This document shows positions 35,365-46,062 of a DNA stretch of 64,000 nucleotides, piece by piece (within the stretch, counting starts at the first letter, position 1; every line of letters begins with the position of its first letter). The translations under genes and the position numbers were made by a program. Location of the stretch: positions 124,001 to 188,000 of the forward strand of contig SCUB01000001.1 in the NCBI GenBank assembly GCA_004297465.1, given 5' to 3'. Source of the DNA: Xanthobacteraceae bacterium (GTDB taxonomy: Bacteria; Pseudomonadota; Alphaproteobacteria; Rhizobiales; Xanthobacteraceae). Below the pieces are notes generated by a model. It saw only the letters and a list, made by a program, of their open reading frames with translations. It ran no database searches and was not told where the DNA came from.

Positions 35365-35874
35365 TTACGGATAGCCGCGCAGCCGGACGCGGTCGGCGCG
35401 TACTTCCCAGCTTTCCAGCCGGTCGAGGAAGCTCATGCCGAGCAGGTTGGCCTTCATGCGTCCCGCCGGCACCACCAGCGCGGGCACCGAGCGTTCGACC
35501 AGTCCGCCGATGCCGAGCCGGTCGAGCGTGACGCGCGCGGCGCGGGTGGGGCCCGCGGCGGTCTCGACCTCGATGTTGTAGGTCAGCATTTCCAACGGCA
35601 GGCCGATGGCGCGCGCGGTCTCATGGGTCAGCACCACCGAGGTGGCGCCGGTGTCGACCACCATCGGCGCGGCGATGCCGTTGATGCTGGCTTTGAGCGA
35701 GAAGTCGCCGCTGCGTCCGCGCGCGATGTCCACGGTGCGCGCCGGTGACGCGGCCGGCTCGCGCATCAGGCCGGCGACGACGTGCGCGGCCTGCGCGAAG
35801 CGCGCGGGCTTTGCATACGCGAAAGCCGCGATCACGGTGGCCACGAGCACGGAAATCAGAAGAACGATACGCAC
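35365..35874 (-). CDS. Retropepsin-like aspartic protease, TIGR02281 type
   Basis: The 169-residue protein has an N-terminal membrane anchor or signal (MRIVLLISVLVATVIAAFA). A single aspartyl-protease domain follows, with active-site motif VVDTGATSVVLT (about 73-84) and LLGMSFLDRL near the end. Single-domain proteins of this sort work as dimers in the periplasm or membrane; the best known relative is rickettsial APRc. Convergent with dusA, with three bases between stops. Confidence 0.85.
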   Translation of the reverse strand: MRIVLLISVLVATVIAAFAYAKPARFAQAAHVVAGLMREPAASPARTVDIARGRSGDFSLKASINGIAAPMVVDTGATSVVLTHETARAIGLPLEMLTYNIEVETAAGPTRAARVTLDRLGIGGLVERSVPALVVPAGRMKANLLGMSFLDRLESWEVRADRVRLRGYP

Positions 35875-35921
35875 GTCATACCTGTCGATGAAGGCTCAGT
35901 TGCCGCAAAAGGTCCGGACGC

Positions 35922-37505
35922 TCATATGCCGGTGCCCGCGTTCATGATTGGCGTGTGGCGCGGGCGGCTGTTCTCGTCCATCGCATTCGGCTCGGGCTGG
36001 ATCGAGGGCGCGAGTTCGCCGAGCGGCGCCAGCGCCGCCATCACCCGTTCCGGCGGATAGGTGACGATCACCTCGGTGCCGATGCGCAGCTTCGAGCGCA
36101 GCGTGAACGTGCCGCCGTGCATGCTGATCAGGCTCTTGGCGATCGGCAGGCCGAGGCCGGCGCCCTGTTCGGCCGATTTGATCGAGTTCGACCCTTGCCC
36201 GAACGAGTCGAGCACGATGGGGATTTCATCCTCGGGGATGCCGGGGCCGGTGTCCTTGACGCTGAGATACTGGCCGCCCGAGGCGGTCCAGCCGACTTTG
36301 AGCCAGATCTCGCCGCCCGGCGGCGTGAACTTGATGGCGTTGGACAACAGGTTGAGCGCGATCTGGCGCGTGGCGCGCTCGTCGGCCCACAGCCGCGGCA
36401 GGTCGTCCTCGAAAACCTCGTGGATGGTGAGGTTGCGGCTGGTGGCGCGCAGCTTGAGCAAGTGATGGCAGTCCGCCACCACGTGGCTGAGCGCCACAGG
36501 TTCCTCGTTGAGTTCATAGCGGCCGGCCTCGATGCGCGACAGGTCGAGGATCTCGTTGATGAGGTTCAGGAGGTGAACGCCGGAATTGTGGATGTCGGCG
36601 GAATAGTCCTTGTAGACCGCGACCGCGTGCGGCCCGAAGATTTCGCTCTTCATCACCTCGGAGAAGCCGAGGATGGCGTTGAGCGGCGTGCGCAACTCGT
36701 GGCTCATCTGCGCGAGGAAACGCGACTTGGCGACATTGGCTCCCTCGGCGCGGTGGCGCGCCTCGTCGGAAATCTCCTTGGCCTGCTCCAGTTCGCCGAT
36801 CAGCGCATCCTTCTCGGCGCGCGCTTCCAGCGTCGCCAGCGTGGTCGAATGCAGCCGGTGCGCGAGCAGCGCGAAATAGCCCTCGGCGGTTACCACCAGC
36901 ACCGCCAGGATGCTGTCGTCGATGGTGCCGCGCAACGCGAAGTTGAGGGCGATCGAGGAGGTCACCGGCACGGTGGCCGCGAACGCCGCCATCGGCAGGC
37001 TGGCCGCCAGCATGGTGGAGACCGCCACCACCAGCAGCATCACGAACAGCATGAAGCTGTTGGAGACGGTGTCGAGCCCGGCCGGATGCATCAGGATCAT
37101 CATCCAGGCGATGCCGTAGACGAGATCGAGCAGGATGAAGCGCATGCGCCAGGCGCTGGTGGCGGCCGGCGAGGGCGCGACGGCGAGGAACTTGCGGCAC
37201 TGGGTGAGGATGAGGCCGTGGACGGCGAGGATGCCGCAGGTCCAGATCACGGCGGCGAGCGGGCGTGCCCAGAAGCTCGACATCAGCCCGGCGGCGAACA
37301 CCAAGAGCAGGATCACCAGCGAGGCGGAGATGCGCGTCTGGGCATACTGGCGCAGCAGTTCGTGATCGAAGGCCGGACGGGTGCCGGTGGTCGAGGTCAG
37401 GCGGTCGCGGGCCTCGCGCACGCGCTGCGCCGCGGCGCGGCGGCTGCGCGACACGGATTTTTCGGCGCTGGCGGGCGACTCGAACGACTTGCCGGGCGAA
37501 CTCAT
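35922..37505 (-). CDS. Membrane-bound sensor histidine kinase
   Basis: The 527-residue protein has about five N-terminal hydrophobic segments (about 60-210), a short coiled linker and a HisKA domain with FLAQMSHELRTPLNAILGFSE (phospho-His). The HATPase domain follows (NLLSNAIKFTPPGG, DTGPGIPEDE, GAGLGLPIAKSL). The layout resembles PdhS/PleC/DivJ-type kinases of Alphaproteobacteria that feed the DivK/CtrA cell-cycle circuit. No response regulator gene is adjacent. ATG 37505 is preferred; a TTG at 37529 is possible. Signal unknown. Confidence 0.88.
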   Translation of the reverse strand: MSSPGKSFESPASAEKSVSRSRRAAAQRVREARDRLTSTTGTRPAFDHELLRQYAQTRISASLVILLLVFAAGLMSSFWARPLAAVIWTCGILAVHGLILTQCRKFLAVAPSPAATSAWRMRFILLDLVYGIAWMMILMHPAGLDTVSNSFMLFVMLLVVAVSTMLAASLPMAAFAATVPVTSSIALNFALRGTIDDSILAVLVVTAEGYFALLAHRLHSTTLATLEARAEKDALIGELEQAKEISDEARHRAEGANVAKSRFLAQMSHELRTPLNAILGFSEVMKSEIFGPHAVAVYKDYSADIHNSGVHLLNLINEILDLSRIEAGRYELNEEPVALSHVVADCHHLLKLRATSRNLTIHEVFEDDLPRLWADERATRQIALNLLSNAIKFTPPGGEIWLKVGWTASGGQYLSVKDTGPGIPEDEIPIVLDSFGQGSNSIKSAEQGAGLGLPIAKSLISMHGGTFTLRSKLRIGTEVIVTYPPERVMAALAPLGELAPSIQPEPNAMDENSRPRHTPIMNAGTGI

Positions 37506-37777
37506 GAAAGCTGCTGGACCTGGACGCAACGATACCGGGGGCCATTAATGCCCCGAAAACCTTAATGGCGGACTTAAAGGACAGGCCATTCCGGTTAAGA
37601 AAACGTTGCGTTCATGCCAGCGGGGGTTGTGCGCGGCCGCGGCCATGGTCAGATTAAATGCAATGAATGGCCGTGGAATCGCCATGCCGGGGCCATTCAG
37701 GGGCGGTTCACATGAGCCGGGGCAGGGTGAAGCCATGGGTGGCTTACTCCGCCGCCATGACAGGGTAGGATTTTCAC

Positions 37778-39943
37778 GTGCTCACCAGACTCTTCAGGCA
37801 ATCGCGCGCGCTTGTTGCCGGCGCCATGGCCGTCATCGGCCTCTTGCTCCTGCCGGGTCTCGCCCCGGCCGATGCCCAGGACCAGCCCGCGGCGCCGCCG
37901 CAACCGCGCATCGCCTTCGTGGCGGGCGCCTCCAATTACGAGAAGGGTCCGCTCAAAACCTCGCTCAACGATGCCGGCCTGATCGCCGAATCGCTGCGCG
38001 GCCTCGGCTTCGAGGTCTATGAGGGCGCGGATCTGAGCCAGACCGATCTGATGCGCGGCATCCGCGATTTCGTCGGCCGCGTCGACGCCGCCGGGCCGGA
38101 AGCCTGGGCGTTCGTCTATATTTCCGGTTACGGCACCGAGTTCGAGGGCGAGAACTATCTGTTCGGGGCCGACGCGCGTTTTGCCCGGCCGAGCGATATT
38201 CCGCTCGAGGCGGTGCGGCTGGGCGATCTGCTGCGGCCGCTGGCGTCCGCGCGCGGTCGGGCGCGACTGGTCGTGCTCGATGTCTCGCGGCAGCTTCCCG
38301 GCTTCGAGCGCAATCTGGCGACCCGCGGCCTCGGCCTGGTCGAGCCGGCGGAAGGCATGCTGCTGGCCTATTCGTCGGCACCGGAAACCGTCGCGCCGCC
38401 GGATGCCGGCAACGAGAATTACGGTGCCTACGCCACCGCGCTCGCCGAGATGATGCGCACGCCGGGGCTGACGCTCGACGACATGTTCGCGCGGGTGCGC
38501 GCGCGCACCCATCAGCTGACGCAGGGACGCCAGACGCCGTGGCATGCCGCCGGCTCGCTCGCCGGATTCGTGCTCGACCAGGGCGATCCGCAGGCCGCCG
38601 CGCCGCCGCCGCCGCCGCCGCGCATGGCCGCCGCCGCCGGCCGCTCGCTGCGCGATATGGGGCCGGAAGATGCCTACGCCATGGTCATCGAGCGCGACGC
38701 GCTGCCGGGCTACGTCGAATACGCCAGCATCTATCCCGATAGTCCCTATGCCGCTCGCGTGCGCGCCATTATCCAGGTGCGGCGCGAGGCGCTGGCGTGG
38801 TGGCGCGCGCTGCGCAGCAACTCGCCGCAGGGCTACTGGGCCTATCTGCAGCGCTATCCCAATGGCCGCCATGCCTTCGAGGCTTCGCGCCGGCTGGGTC
38901 TGCTGTCGGCGCCGCCGGCGCCGCCGCCGGGCTTCGTGAGCGACATCTACGACGACCTGCCGCCGCCGCTGCCGGGCGAGTTCTATGAGGATGTGGTCGT
39001 CTACGAGGTCGATGCGCCGCCGCCGCCGGCTTTCCTGATCGCGCCGCCGCCGCCGTATTGGCGCCTGCCGCCGCCGCCGCCGCCGCGCGCGCCGGGCTTC
39101 CTGCCGATGCCGAGGCCGATCGCCGTCCCCGGCTGGCGGCCGCGCTACCACAATCCGGCACCGCCGCCGCCGCCGGTCGCGCTGCCTGTCCGCCCCGGCC
39201 AGCCCGGCACCCGTCCGCCCGGACCGCCGCGTGGACCGGAAGGCACGATCGCCCCACCGCCGCGAGGCACGACGATTGCGCCGAGCGGCCCGCCGCCGCG
39301 GCCGGAAGGCCGGGTGCCTCCGGGCAGCCGTCCCCAGCCGGGCGTCGTGCAGCCGGGCGCGGCCCAGCCGGGAGCAAAGCCCGCGCCGGGAACCGTCGCA
39401 CCGCAGCAGGGGACCATTGCGCCCCAGCCGGGCGCCAAGCCCGGCACCCAGCCTCCGAGCGTTCAGCCTGGGGCTCGGCAACCGGGTGCGCGTCCGGGCC
39501 AGCCCCCCGGCGTCGTAAAGCCGGACACCGGCGCGCGGCCGGAAGGACGTCCGCGTCCGGGCGCCACCGTGACGCCGCCCGCGGGGCCGCCGCCCTCGCG
39601 CAATGTGGCTCCGCCGCCGCCGTCGCGTCCCACTGTCGCTCCGCCGCCGCCGAAGCCGGCCCCGCAGGTGGCCCCGCCGCCCCGCGCGACCGTGACACCG
39701 CCGCCGCCTCGCCCGACCGTGGCTCCGCCGCCGCCGCCGCGGCCGAGCGTTGCCGCGCCGCCGCCACCTCGTCCGGCGCAGGTCGCGCCACCGCCGCGTC
39801 CGACCCCGCCGCCGCAGGCCGCGCCGCCACCGCGGCCGACAGTCGCGGCCCCGCCGCCGCAGCGTCCGCCGCCGCCGCCTCAGCAGCGTCCGGCGAAGGA
39901 GGGCTGCAAGCCGACGCCGCAGAATCCCAACGCCTGCAAGTAG
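37778..39943 (+). CDS. Exported caspase-like protein with Tyr-Ser dyad and Pro-rich tail
   Basis: The 721-residue protein has a signal peptide (cleavage about residue 34) and a caspase-fold domain at about 43-270 (RIAFVAGASNYEKGPL, AWAFVYISGYGT, ARLVVLDVSRQL). The catalytic His of SGHG is Y118 and the Cys of DACR is S170, so it lacks peptidase chemistry. A spacer with two short repeat-like helices follows (about 300-380). The last 330 residues are Pro-rich (APPPPRPT-type repeats) and end in EGCKPTPQNPNACK. It is a periplasmic or surface scaffold by inference. GTG start; the frame opposite is open only because of GC bias. Confidence 0.82.
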   Translation: MLTRLFRQSRALVAGAMAVIGLLLLPGLAPADAQDQPAAPPQPRIAFVAGASNYEKGPLKTSLNDAGLIAESLRGLGFEVYEGADLSQTDLMRGIRDFVGRVDAAGPEAWAFVYISGYGTEFEGENYLFGADARFARPSDIPLEAVRLGDLLRPLASARGRARLVVLDVSRQLPGFERNLATRGLGLVEPAEGMLLAYSSAPETVAPPDAGNENYGAYATALAEMMRTPGLTLDDMFARVRARTHQLTQGRQTPWHAAGSLAGFVLDQGDPQAAAPPPPPPRMAAAAGRSLRDMGPEDAYAMVIERDALPGYVEYASIYPDSPYAARVRAIIQVRREALAWWRALRSNSPQGYWAYLQRYPNGRHAFEASRRLGLLSAPPAPPPGFVSDIYDDLPPPLPGEFYEDVVVYEVDAPPPPAFLIAPPPPYWRLPPPPPPRAPGFLPMPRPIAVPGWRPRYHNPAPPPPPVALPVRPGQPGTRPPGPPRGPEGTIAPPPRGTTIAPSGPPPRPEGRVPPGSRPQPGVVQPGAAQPGAKPAPGTVAPQQGTIAPQPGAKPGTQPPSVQPGARQPGARPGQPPGVVKPDTGARPEGRPRPGATVTPPAGPPPSRNVAPPPPSRPTVAPPPPKPAPQVAPPPRATVTPPPPRPTVAPPPPPRPSVAAPPPPRPAQVAPPPRPTPPPQAAPPPRPTVAAPPPQRPPPPPQQRPAKEGCKPTPQNPNACK

Positions 39944-39966
39944 CAAGCGCGGGATCGAAACAACGA

Positions 39967-39989
39967 GGGCCGCGCCAATGGCGCGGCCC
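39967..39989. terminator. Bidirectional hairpin between convergent genes
   Basis: GGGCCGCGCC and GGCGCGGCCC form a perfect 10-bp stem around AAT. It lies between the caspase-like gene and the leftward dehydrogenase gene. There is no long U-tract, so termination strength is uncertain. Confidence 0.6.
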
Positions 39990-40018
39990 CCTGGCTTTGC
40001 AAGCCGGAAAAAAGAGCG

Positions 40019-40888
40019 TCAGCGGTCGAGCCGCGCGATCAGGCTCGAGGTGTCCCAGCGGCGGCCGCCCATGCCGATGACCTCGGCATAGAACTCGTCG
40101 ACCAGCGCCGTCACCGGCAGGCTCGCGCCATTGCGCCGCGCCTCATCGAGGCAGATGGCGAGATCCTTGCGCATCCATTCCACCGCGAAACCGAAATCGA
40201 ACTCGCCCGCCGCCATGGTGCCGGAGCGGTTCTCCATCTGCCACGACTGCGCCGCGCCCTTGGAGATGGTGTCGATCACCGCCGTCACGTCGAGCCCGGC
40301 CTTCCTGGCGAAGTGGATGGCCTCGGCCAGCCCCTCGACCAGGCCGGCGATGCAGATCTGGTTGACCATCTTGGTCAGTTGCCCGCTGCCTGCGGGGCCG
40401 AGCCGCCGGCACATCCGCGAATAGGCGGCGATGACGGCTTCGGCCCTGGCGTAGGAGGCTTCATCGCCGCCGCACATCACGGTGAGCACGCCGTTCTCCG
40501 CGCCGGCCTGGCCACCCGAAACCGGCGCGTCGATGAAATGCAGTCCGCGGCTTTCGGCTTCCGTGGCCAGCTCGCGCGCGATCGCCGCGGAGGCGGTGGT
40601 GTGGTCGACGAAGATGGCGCCCTTCGCCATGCCGTGAAAGGCGCCGTCGCTGCCGGTGGTCACGGCGCGCAGGTCGTCGTCATTGCCGACGCAGGCCATG
40701 ACGAACTCCGCGCCGGAAGCCGCCTCGCGCGGCGTCGGCGCGGATGTTCCGCCGAACTTCGCAACCCAGCCTTGCGCCTTCGCCAAGGTGCGATTGTAAA
40801 CGGTGACCGCATGGCCGCCCTTGGCGGCGAGATGACCCGCCATGGGAAAGCCCATGACGCCGAGACCGATGAATGCAACCCTGGCCAT
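40019..40888 (-). CDS. NAD(P)-dependent 3-hydroxyisobutyrate dehydrogenase family enzyme
   Basis: A 289-residue beta-hydroxyacid dehydrogenase with Rossmann motif FIGLGVMGFPMAGHL, substrate motif DAPVSGGQAGAENG and catalytic Lys in GQLTKMVNQ. The family oxidises 3-hydroxyisobutyrate, tartronate semialdehyde, L-serine or glyoxylate/succinate semialdehyde in reverse. The exact substrate is not clear from sequence. ATG 40888 follows AAGGA; the upstream open frame is not used. Confidence 0.85.
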   Translation of the reverse strand: MARVAFIGLGVMGFPMAGHLAAKGGHAVTVYNRTLAKAQGWVAKFGGTSAPTPREAASGAEFVMACVGNDDDLRAVTTGSDGAFHGMAKGAIFVDHTTASAAIARELATEAESRGLHFIDAPVSGGQAGAENGVLTVMCGGDEASYARAEAVIAAYSRMCRRLGPAGSGQLTKMVNQICIAGLVEGLAEAIHFARKAGLDVTAVIDTISKGAAQSWQMENRSGTMAAGEFDFGFAVEWMRKDLAICLDEARRNGASLPVTALVDEFYAEVIGMGGRRWDTSSLIARLDR

Positions 40889-41111
40889 GCTGTGATCCTT
40901 TGAGAAAGCGGCGCGCCGACGGAAAAAATCAGATGCCGTTAGCATACGGGGTCCGCCGGACGGAGCAACGCCACCTGTCAAAGATCAAGCCGGTCGCGGA
41001 ACGGTTGCGAAGCCGAAGCCGTTGACCTTGCGGTTCTTCCAGATCATGAGTTTAGTATCACCATAACGATCCACTGCCGGCCTTGACCCGGCGCGTGAGA
41101 GGAGACCAAAC

Positions 41112-42197
41112 GTGACTGTCACCAAGGAACAGGTTCTTGACGTACTCGGCCGCGTGACGAGTCCCGACGGAAAGCCGCTGCCGCAAACCGGCACGCTGTC
41201 GGAGATCGTCGTCAACGACGGCAAGGTGTTTTTCTCGATGACCGTCGACGCGGCGGTGGCGTCGGCATGGGAGCCGGTGCGCGAGGCCGCCGAGAAGGCG
41301 GTGAAGGGATTGCCCGGCGTCAGCTCCGCCATGATCGCGCTGACCGGCGAGCGCAAGGGCGGCGGTCCGGCCAAGCCCGCCCCGCACGCGGCCGGACGCG
41401 GCACCGATCCGATGTCCAAGCAGGCGCCGATTCCCGGCGTCGGCGCCGTCATCGCGGTGGCCTCCGGCAAGGGCGGCGTCGGCAAGTCGACCACCGCGCT
41501 CAACCTGGCGCTCGGCCTGCGCGACAACGGCCTCAGGGTCGGCATCCTCGACGCCGACATCTACGGCCCGTCGATTCCCAAGCTCACCGGCATCTACGAC
41601 AAGCCCAAGACCCGCGACGGCAAGATGATGCTGCCGATCGAGCGGTTCGGCATCGCGGTGATGTCGATCGGCTTCTTCGTCGACGAGGAAACGCCGATGG
41701 TGTGGCGCGGCCCGATGGTGATGTCGGCGATCACGCAGATGCTGCGCGAGGTCGACTGGGGTGAACTCGACGTGCTGGTGGTGGACATGCCGCCGGGAAC
41801 TGGCGATGCGCAGCTCACGCTGGCGCAGAACGTGCCGCTCAAGGGCGCCGTCATCGTCTCGACGCCGCAGGATCTCGCTTTGATCGACGCCCGGCGCGGC
41901 ATCGCCATGTTCGAGAAGGTCCACGTCCCGGTGCTCGGCGTGGTTGAGAACATGAGCTATTTCCAGTGTCCGCAGTGCGGTACGCGCTCCGACATCTTCG
42001 GCCACGGCGGGGCCCGCCAGGTGGCCGAGAAACTCGGCGTGCCGTTCCTCGGCGAGGTGCCGCTGCACATGAGCATCCGCGCGATGTCCGACGCCGGCAC
42101 GCCGGTCGTGGCCAGCGAGCCGGACGGCATCCATGCCGGGATCTACCGCGCCATCGCCACCAAGGTGGCGGATGGCCTGATGGTCCCGATGGTCTGA
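41112..42197 (+). CDS. mrp: Mrp/ApbC-family iron-sulfur cluster carrier ATPase
   Basis: The 361-residue protein has an N-terminal MIP18/DUF59 domain (about 1-85), then a deviant Walker A VASGKGGVGKSTTA (about 118-131). DADIYGPSIPKL follows, and a CPQC pair in FQCPQCGTRSD binds the transferable 4Fe-4S cluster. It delivers clusters to apo-proteins in the cytosol. GTG start with GAGAGGAG upstream. A perfect palindrome follows the stop. Confidence 0.93.
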   Translation: MTVTKEQVLDVLGRVTSPDGKPLPQTGTLSEIVVNDGKVFFSMTVDAAVASAWEPVREAAEKAVKGLPGVSSAMIALTGERKGGGPAKPAPHAAGRGTDPMSKQAPIPGVGAVIAVASGKGGVGKSTTALNLALGLRDNGLRVGILDADIYGPSIPKLTGIYDKPKTRDGKMMLPIERFGIAVMSIGFFVDEETPMVWRGPMVMSAITQMLREVDWGELDVLVVDMPPGTGDAQLTLAQNVPLKGAVIVSTPQDLALIDARRGIAMFEKVHVPVLGVVENMSYFQCPQCGTRSDIFGHGGARQVAEKLGVPFLGEVPLHMSIRAMSDAGTPVVASEPDGIHAGIYRAIATKVADGLMVPMV

Positions 42198-42201
42198 GCC
42201 T

Positions 42202-42235
42202 TGGGCCCTATTCGACTTTGGTCGAATAGGGCCCA
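42202..42235. terminator. Perfect 15-bp palindromic hairpin after mrp
   Basis: TGGGCCCTATTCGAC and GTCGAATAGGGCCCA pair perfectly around TTTG. It sits five bases after the mrp stop and ahead of the TRAP binding-protein gene. Downstream is GGGAAAATACC, without U-tract, so it may be an mRNA end-protecting hairpin and not a simple terminator. Confidence 0.6.
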
Positions 42236-42279
42236 GGGAAAATACCATCACGATTCCCGATACATGGGTTCCGTGGTAA

Positions 42280-43422
<1,143 letters not shown>

Positions 43423-43444
43423 TCCTGCCTGCCTGAAAATGCAG

Positions 43445-43478
43445 CGCCCGACCGTCGCAAGGACGGCCGGGCGTTTTG
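43445..43478 (+). terminator. Intrinsic terminator of the TRAP receptor gene
   Basis: CGCCCGACCGTC and GGACGGCCGGGCG form a stem around GCAA, followed by TTTTGCTTT. It separates the receptor gene from the convergent permease gene. Confidence 0.85.
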
Positions 43479-43502
43479 CTTTCTGCGGGTGGTCGCCGAT
43501 CG

Positions 43503-45347
43503 CTATTTGATCTGAGGCGGTCCGAAGTCGATCGGCGGCATCTCGATCTGCGGAATCTCGATCTTGATCTTGCTGGTATCGATCGTCGTTCCGATGCCCT
43601 TGTAATGCATCACCATGGCGGGGAAGGTGATCACCAGTCCGATCATGATGATCTGGATCACCACGAACGGTATCGCGCCCCAGTAAATCTGTCCGGTGGT
43701 GACCGGCTGCATCATCTTGCGCGTGACGCGGTCGATATAGGGTTCGCGCGGCGCAACCGAGCGCAGATAGAACAGCGCGAAGCCAAACGGCGGATGCATG
43801 AACGAGGTCTGCATGTTGACGCCCATGATGACGCCGAACCAGATCAGGTCGATGCCCAGCTTCTCGGCGGCCGGCCCGATCAGCGGAATGACGATGAAGG
43901 CGAGCTCGAAGAAGTCGAGGAAGAATGCCAGCACGAACACGAAGGCATTGACGAAGATGAGGAAGCCGATCTGGCCGCCGGGCAGCGACACCAGCAGTTC
44001 CTCGACCCAGCGGTGGCCGTTGACGCCATAGAAGGTCAGCGAGAACACGCGGGCGCCGACCAGGATGAACACCACGAACGCCGACAGCTTGGCGGTGGCC
44101 TCAACGGCCTGGCGCGTCAGGTCCCAGGTCAGGCGGCGTTTCATGAGCGCCAGCACCATGGCGCCGGTGGCGCCCATCGCGCCGCCTTCGGTCGGCGTCG
44201 CCACGCCGATGAAGATGGTGCCGAGCACGAGGAAGATCAGGCCGAGCGGCGGCACCATGACGATGATGACCTGTTCGGCGATCTGCGAGAGCAGGTTGAG
44301 ACGGAACAGCTTGTTGATGGCGGCAATGATGAATGCCGCCGTCACCGTGATCGACAGGGTGAGCACGACGTAATCGGCGCCGCCCTTCACCTGGGTATAG
44401 GACATGGCCGCCATGGCGATCGCCGTGGCGATGATGACGACGATGAACAGCGATGTGGTGATGGTGCGGATGACGCCAAGGAAAGCCCGCGACAGCGCCG
44501 CGAGCAGCACCAGGCTCCAGAAGCCGCGCACCGCCGCTTCGCCGAGCCCGAGCTTGCCCAGCAAGGGTGCGGTGAAATCGAACACGCCCCAGCTCCAGCC
44601 AAGGAAATAGGCGGCCACCGCGCCCGACAGTACGGCGAGCGGCAGGATCAGCGGATTCTGGGCGAGTTCCGGCTCGCGCAGCGTCTGCGCCTCGAGCGGC
44701 AGGCCGGGCGTCGCCTTGGGCATGAAGATGGTGACGAGGAAGATATAGACGGCATAAAGGATCGACAGCACGATGCCGGGAATGAACGCGCCCTCGTACA
44801 TGTCGCCGACCGAGCGGCCGAGCTGGTCGGCCATGACGATCAGCACCAGCGACGGCGGGATGATCTGCGCCAGCGTGCCGGAGGCCGCGATCACGCCGGA
44901 GGCGACCGAGCGGTCGTAGCCGTAGCGCAGCATGATCGGCAGTGAGATCAGCCCCATCGAGATCACCGAGGCGGCGACCACGCCGGTGGTGGCGGCAAGC
45001 AGCGCGCCGACAAAGATCACCGCGTAGGCGAGACCGCCGCGGATGGTGCCGAACAACTGGCCGATGGTCTCCAGAAGGTCCTCGGCCATGCCGGACCGTT
45101 CGAGGATCAGCCCCATGAATGTAAAGAACGGAATCGCCAGCAGCGTGTCGTTGCTCATCACGCCATAGACGCGCTCGGGCAGCGCCTGCATGAAGTCGGG
45201 GCGGAACAGTCCCAGTTCGATGCCGAGGAACGCGAACAGCAGGCCGTTGGCGGCGAGCGAGAAGGCGACCGGATAACCAAGCAGCAGGAAGATGACCAGG
45301 CTCACGAACATGATCGGAGCCATGTAGTGGATGAGCAGCGCGGTCAT
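43503..45347 (-). CDS. TRAP transporter large permease subunit
   Basis: The 614-residue DctM-family protein has some 15 hydrophobic helices, with family motifs such as SNDTLLAIPFFTFMG, IPPSLVLIVMADQLG and TPTEGGAMGATGAMV. It is longer than the common 425-residue form because of extra helices in the middle (about 235-340), as in the long subfamily. It is the sodium-driven channel for the receptor gene opposite. It follows the small-subunit gene by about 20 bp. Confidence 0.92.
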   Translation of the reverse strand: MTALLIHYMAPIMFVSLVIFLLLGYPVAFSLAANGLLFAFLGIELGLFRPDFMQALPERVYGVMSNDTLLAIPFFTFMGLILERSGMAEDLLETIGQLFGTIRGGLAYAVIFVGALLAATTGVVAASVISMGLISLPIMLRYGYDRSVASGVIAASGTLAQIIPPSLVLIVMADQLGRSVGDMYEGAFIPGIVLSILYAVYIFLVTIFMPKATPGLPLEAQTLREPELAQNPLILPLAVLSGAVAAYFLGWSWGVFDFTAPLLGKLGLGEAAVRGFWSLVLLAALSRAFLGVIRTITTSLFIVVIIATAIAMAAMSYTQVKGGADYVVLTLSITVTAAFIIAAINKLFRLNLLSQIAEQVIIVMVPPLGLIFLVLGTIFIGVATPTEGGAMGATGAMVLALMKRRLTWDLTRQAVEATAKLSAFVVFILVGARVFSLTFYGVNGHRWVEELLVSLPGGQIGFLIFVNAFVFVLAFFLDFFELAFIVIPLIGPAAEKLGIDLIWFGVIMGVNMQTSFMHPPFGFALFYLRSVAPREPYIDRVTRKMMQPVTTGQIYWGAIPFVVIQIIMIGLVITFPAMVMHYKGIGTTIDTSKIKIEIPQIEMPPIDFGPPQIK

Positions 45348-45368
45348 GAAATCGGTCCCCTGCCTGTT

Positions 45369-45965
45369 TTAGGGTTTTTCGCCGGCAATCTGCATGGCGA
45401 GTCGCTCGGCTTCCGCTTGCGCGGCCTCATGCGCGCTGAGTGCGGCGGCGTTGGGATCGGGGATGAGACCGCGCATCACCGCGATGCGCTTGATCAGCTC
45501 GGAAAGACCCTGCACCAGTAGCATGGCCATGCTGATCATGATCAGCGCCTTGGCCGGCCATTGCGGCAGGCCGCCGGCGCTAAACGACTGCTCGTTGACG
45601 CGATAGGAGGCCAGGAAGAACGGAACCGCCATGTACAGCATGATGGCGGCTAACGGCAGCAGGAACAGGCTGTGCCCGACCAAGTCGATCCAGCTCCGTA
45701 CCTTGAGCGGCATGCGGTGGTTGATGATGTCGATGCGGATATGCTCGTTGTTGAGCAGCGTCCACGGCGAGCACATGAGGAACACGATGCTGAACAGCAC
45801 CCATTGCAGTTCGAGGAAGGAGTTCGATGACATGTCGAACAGCTTGCGCACGATGGCGTTGGTCGCCGAGATCAGCACGGCGATCACGATGAGCCACGAA
45901 AGCCAGCGGCCGGCCCAACTGTTGAAGGCGTCGATGCCCCGGCTCAGGTAAAGCAGCGGTTGCAC
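45369..45965 (-). CDS. TRAP transporter small permease subunit
   Basis: The 198-residue DctQ-family protein has four helices; the marker LQWVLFSIVFLMCSPWTL with NNEHIRIDI is typical. A GTG at 45965 after AAGGAAGGAA is the preferred start; the upstream open frame is not protein-like. It is the first gene of the permease operon. Confidence 0.88.
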   Translation of the reverse strand: MQPLLYLSRGIDAFNSWAGRWLSWLIVIAVLISATNAIVRKLFDMSSNSFLELQWVLFSIVFLMCSPWTLLNNEHIRIDIINHRMPLKVRSWIDLVGHSLFLLPLAAIMLYMAVPFFLASYRVNEQSFSAGGLPQWPAKALIMISMAMLLVQGLSELIKRIAVMRGLIPDPNAAALSAHEAAQAEAERLAMQIAGEKP

Positions 45966-46062
45966 GGATGAATTCCTTCCTTTCCGGTCTTTCCACCCTG
46001 CTGGACCGCGCCGGGGATTGGCGCGGAGCGGGTGACAGGGCCGGGATACAGCGGAAATGTTA

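Noticed and set aside
37697-39946. A 749-codon Arg-rich open frame on the minus strand
   Set aside because: It mirrors the Pro-rich caspase-like gene; GC-rich CCG/CGG repeats give Arg-rich antisense frames without stops.
43476-44945. A 489-codon His/Asp/Gln-rich frame on the plus strand
   Set aside because: It is antisense to the TRAP large permease, and its composition is the mirror of hydrophobic codons.
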